From the NCBI GenBank assembly GCA_012798235.1, contig JAAZNP010000034.1, positions 1 through 7,409 of the forward strand: DNA of 7,409 bases, written 5' to 3'. Of this stretch, positions 5,411-7,409 are shown piece after piece. Numbering within the stretch: the first letter of the stretch is position 1; every line of letters starts with the position of its first letter. The notes below the pieces were generated by a model. That model did not search any database and was not told where the DNA came from. It worked only from the letters and a program-made list of their open reading frames with translations. This stretch comes from Parcubacteria group bacterium (lineage in GTDB: Bacteria > Patescibacteriota > Minisyncoccia > UBA6257). Both the position numbers and the translations under genes were made by a program.

Positions 5411-6817
5411 ATGAAAAAGAAAACAAAAGTTTTATTGGTGGGTTTGGGGATTTTAGGCGGGGGGTTATCATTAGCTTTATGGTTATTAAAACACGGCTTT
5501 CATTTAACTATTACTGATACTAAATCTAAAAAAGAACTCGCACCATCACTGAAAAAATTAAACAAATATTTCCCTCAAATTAAACTCGTTTTAGGTAAGC
5601 ATCGCTTGAACGACATCCTGAAAAATGATTTGATTATTTTGAATCAAGCAGTGCCTGTTTTAAATAATCCCTTAGTCGCTTTTGCTCAAAAACATAAAAA
5701 ACCAATAATGAAAGAGTTGGAATTATTTTTCGAATATGTTAAGCAACCTATTATTGGTATTACCGGAACCCGAGGAAAAACTACTACTACTTTATGGGCT
5801 CATCATTTATTAAAAGCCAAATTCCCTCAAATCCAAGTGGGTGGCAATAATCCTGACTATCCTCTTTTTTCTTTTATAAACAAATTAAAGAAAAATATAC
5901 CCGTAGTTTTAGAAATCCCCTGCTTCCAATTAGAATTACCGCCAACAAAAGCTCCTCATCTGGCTGTTATTACTAATTTATATACTGACCATTTAAACCG
6001 TTATCACAATTTAAAACAATATGCTCAAATTAAAGCTAATATTTTCAAATATCAAACTAAAGACGATTATCTTATCCTTAATTACGATAATCCTTGGACC
6101 AAATATTTTCTTTCTTTAAAGCCAAAAGCTCAAATATATTTTACTTCTTTAAAAAAATTACCTCAGAATTTATCTGGCGTTTATTTGCATAACAATTGGA
6201 TAGTTTATCGAAAAAATAAGCATTCAGAAAAAATCATCAATGCCAAAGATTTTATTGCGTTGTGGGGTTTGCATAATACTGATAATTTATTACGAGCCAT
6301 TGCTGTTAGCAAAATCTTTCAATTATCAAATCAACAAATCAAAAAGCAAATAGCTTCCTTGCCCCAAGTAAAAATGAGGCAGGAAATTATTTTTCATAAT
6401 AAAAAATTAACTATTATTAATGATAGTGCCGGCACTTCGCCTGAGGCTACCGAGCAAGTTTTAGAAAGATTTAAAAATAAAAATTTAATTCTAATTGCTG
6501 GAGGCACTGATAAAAATTTAGATTTCTTCAATTTGGCCAAAACTATCAAGAAAATTCTACCCGCAAAAAATTTGATTCTCTTAAATGGTTCGGCAACTCA
6601 AAAATTAGTAACCCAATTAAATAGAAAACATTATAGTGCTCATTATAATGTCTTGGAGACTTTAAATGAATGTTTTTCTTATGCTTTATACTTAGCTAAG
6701 AAAAAACAAAATAATGTCATTGTTTTTTCTCCTGGAGCAGCTAGTTTTGAGAAATTCAAGAATGAATTTGATCGGGGAGCAAAATTTAATCAAATTGTCA
6801 AAAAATATTTGAAATAA
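5411..6817 (+). CDS. murD: UDP-N-acetylmuramoyl-L-alanine--glutamate ligase (MurD family, variant motifs)
   Basis: MurD adds glutamate to UDP-MurNAc-L-Ala with ATP in cytoplasmic peptidoglycan precursor synthesis. The 468-residue protein has all three Mur-ligase domains. The N-terminal Rossmann fold has GLGILGGG at 11-18. The central ATPase has GTRGKTTT at 119-126, Glu168 in EIPCFQLE, DHLNRY at 193-198 and Lys208 at the carbamylated-lysine position. The C-terminal domain has NDSAGTSPEAT at 337-347, GGTDKNLDF at 364-372 and SPGAASFEKF at 440-449. The family is clear, but several motifs deviate: GTNGKS is GTRGKT, ELSSFQLE is EIPCFQLE, the Lys of NDSKATN (E. coli Lys319) is Ala340, and SPACAS is SPGAAS. 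Lys368 and Ser445 match E. coli Lys348 and Ser415. D-Glu is the default substrate, but an L-Glu-adding MurD2-like enzyme cannot be excluded. It is transcribed alone, divergent from trxB, and no other mur gene is present. Confidence 0.88.
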   Translation: MKKKTKVLLVGLGILGGGLSLALWLLKHGFHLTITDTKSKKELAPSLKKLNKYFPQIKLVLGKHRLNDILKNDLIILNQAVPVLNNPLVAFAQKHKKPIMKELELFFEYVKQPIIGITGTRGKTTTTLWAHHLLKAKFPQIQVGGNNPDYPLFSFINKLKKNIPVVLEIPCFQLELPPTKAPHLAVITNLYTDHLNRYHNLKQYAQIKANIFKYQTKDDYLILNYDNPWTKYFLSLKPKAQIYFTSLKKLPQNLSGVYLHNNWIVYRKNKHSEKIINAKDFIALWGLHNTDNLLRAIAVSKIFQLSNQQIKKQIASLPQVKMRQEIIFHNKKLTIINDSAGTSPEATEQVLERFKNKNLILIAGGTDKNLDFFNLAKTIKKILPAKNLILLNGSATQKLVTQLNRKHYSAHYNVLETLNECFSYALYLAKKKQNNVIVFSPGAASFEKFKNEFDRGAKFNQIVKKYLK

Positions 6818-6844
6818 AAAAACCGAGGCAATGCCTCGGTTTTT
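6816..6844. terminator. bidirectional Rho-independent terminator between murD and the cupin gene
   Basis: A perfect stem pairs CCGAGGC (6823-6829) with GCCTCGG (6833-6839) around an AAT loop. It is flanked by seven A on the left (6816-6822) and five T on the right (6840-6844), so each strand has a stem followed by a U-run. It directly follows the murD stop codon and lies 13 nt from the stop of the convergent cupin gene, so it serves both transcripts. Confidence 0.92.
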
Positions 6845-6857
6845 ACTTATCAATATC

Positions 6858-7256
6858 TTATTCAGTTGTTATGCCGTCAAACTCTGCTTCATTTGCCTCA
6901 GCTTCTTCTTTTGTTGTTCTAATAATGCCGTCTTTATGATGGGCTGGCGAATAAATGGTATAGAGTTTTAAATCTTCAGTGTCAGAGGTATTAATCACAT
7001 TATGTTCTGCTCCTGCTGGCACAATGACAGCAAATCCATCTTTTACCTCATACTCATTGCCATCAATAATCACCTTGCCTATCCCTCGTTCAAAACGAAA
7101 GAACTGATCATTATCAGGATGCACTTCCATACCAATTTCTTCTTTTGGCTTTAAACTCATCAACACCAATTGGCTATGTTTAGCCGTATAAAGCACTTTG
7201 CGAAAATTACTATTCTCCAAAGTTCCTTCTTCAATATTAATAATATATCCTTTCAT
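6858..7256 (-). CDS. single-domain cupin (Cupin_2 type) protein, 132 aa
   Basis: This is a small cytoplasmic beta-barrel cupin of unknown substrate. The two cupin motifs are visible. Motif 1 runs from Gly42 through His46 to DQFFRFERG at 50-58, with the second His of the usual HxH absent and Asp/Gln in its place. Motif 2 is GFAVIVPAGAEHNVIN at 74-89, with Pro80, Gly82, His85 and Asn89. A metal site with His46, Gln51 (or Asp50) and His85 is plausible. The stretch KVLYTAKHSQLVLMSLKP and the later LYTIYSP are typical of a widespread family often labelled mannose-6-phosphate isomerase-like; the label reflects the fold, not a shown activity. An acidic Glu/Ala-rich tail ends the protein. The ATG at 7256 follows an A/T-only stretch without a ribosome binding site. 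It converges on murD and shares its terminator. Confidence 0.92.
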   Translation of the reverse strand: MKGYIINIEEGTLENSNFRKVLYTAKHSQLVLMSLKPKEEIGMEVHPDNDQFFRFERGIGKVIIDGNEYEVKDGFAVIVPAGAEHNVINTSDTEDLKLYTIYSPAHHKDGIIRTTKEEAEANEAEFDGITTE

Positions 7257-7289
7257 ATTTGTATTTATTATTATTTTTATTATTTTAGT

Positions 7290-7409
7290 CGAACCGGCGG
7301 TGTGTATTTGAAAAAATCCGAACCGATTTCACTAACGGGCTCGGCGGACGGAATTCCCCCCGAACCCCCCTTCCGCCCGCCTCGCTTTGAAGCGGAAGCA
7401 AAAAGGACG
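7290..7409. other. GC-rich structured segment of unknown nature at right edge
   Basis: Composition jumps here: 7261-7290 has 3 G/C in 30 bases, whereas 7331-7380 has 36 in 50. The segment holds two C6 runs separated by GAA (7356-7370). An 11-position inverted repeat pairs 7343-7353 with 7371-7381 (one A/C mismatch on plus, a G-U pair on minus). A competing 7-bp repeat pairs 7370-7376 with 7392-7398. CGAACC occurs three times (7290, 7319, 7361). Frames are open to the right edge on both strands: on minus two frames end at TAA codons 7280-7282 and 7285-7287, and on plus one runs from a GTG at 7302. They conflict and match nothing I can name. It could be the end of a neighbouring gene, a structured RNA or a dispersed repeat. 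Confidence 0.5.

Noticed and set aside
7295..7306. Minus-strand ACACACCGCC, which matches a 16S rRNA 3' motif
   Set aside because: Only ten bases agree; the bases on both sides do not follow 16S rRNA, so it is a chance match.
7311..7330. Minus-strand AAATC-GGTTCG-GATTTTTT as a terminator
   Set aside because: The stem is only five weak pairs; it could be a marginal terminator for something beyond the edge but cannot be supported.
7356..7370. Possible 6C RNA because of the two C6 runs
   Set aside because: The known 6C RNA has two hairpins each with a C-run, mainly in Actinobacteria; here both runs fall in one loop, so the architecture does not fit.
7302..7409. Plus-strand partial CDS from GTG 7302 to the window edge
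   Set aside because: The frame is open mainly because GC-rich DNA lacks stops; frames on the opposite strand are equally open, and the Pro-rich product matches no family I know.

Overview
The window is AT-rich (about one third G+C by eye) and densely coding. It most resembles a small-genome bacterium of the Patescibacteria/CPR type. The evidence is a two-gene SufC/SufB-like Fe-S assembly pair without SufS, SufD, SufE or SufU; two small unknown proteins of a kind I associate with CPR genomes; variant Mur-ligase motifs; and start codons that lack Shine-Dalgarno sequences. The phylum is an inference from gene content, not a proof. TGA works as a stop codon here, so the UGA=Gly code of some CPR lineages does not apply.

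Left and centre (1-5318, minus strand): seven co-directional genes with gaps of 18 nt or less, or overlaps, read from right to left as one probable operon. They are trxB (thioredoxin reductase), a sufC-like ATPase, a sufB-like scaffold, a small membrane protein, a small helical protein of unknown function, queA, and tgt (cut by the left edge). The genes join thiol redox chemistry and Fe-S assembly to two consecutive steps of queuosine tRNA modification. A sigma70-like promoter at 5325-5353 would start the transcript at about 5318. The leader of about 72 nt is then almost entirely two strong hairpins (5301-5318 and 5254-5297).

Centre-right (5411-6817, plus strand): a divergent murD-type peptidoglycan ligase. 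Its predicted promoter lies so close to the ATG that the mRNA may be nearly leaderless. It ends at a bidirectional hairpin terminator (6816-6844) shared with the convergent gene on its right.

Right (6858-7409): a small single-domain cupin gene on the minus strand, then an abrupt change from a very AT-rich spacer to a GC-rich, structured segment (about 7290-7409). This segment has paired C6 runs and long inverted repeats, and I could not assign it.

No non-coding stretch exceeds 300 bases. I see no tRNA, rRNA, CRISPR array, insertion sequence or attachment site. The most unusual items are the structured trxB leader, the minimal Suf pair with a Cys-rich SufC tail, the two unknown operon proteins, the uniform AAT-ATG start context, and the GC-rich right edge.
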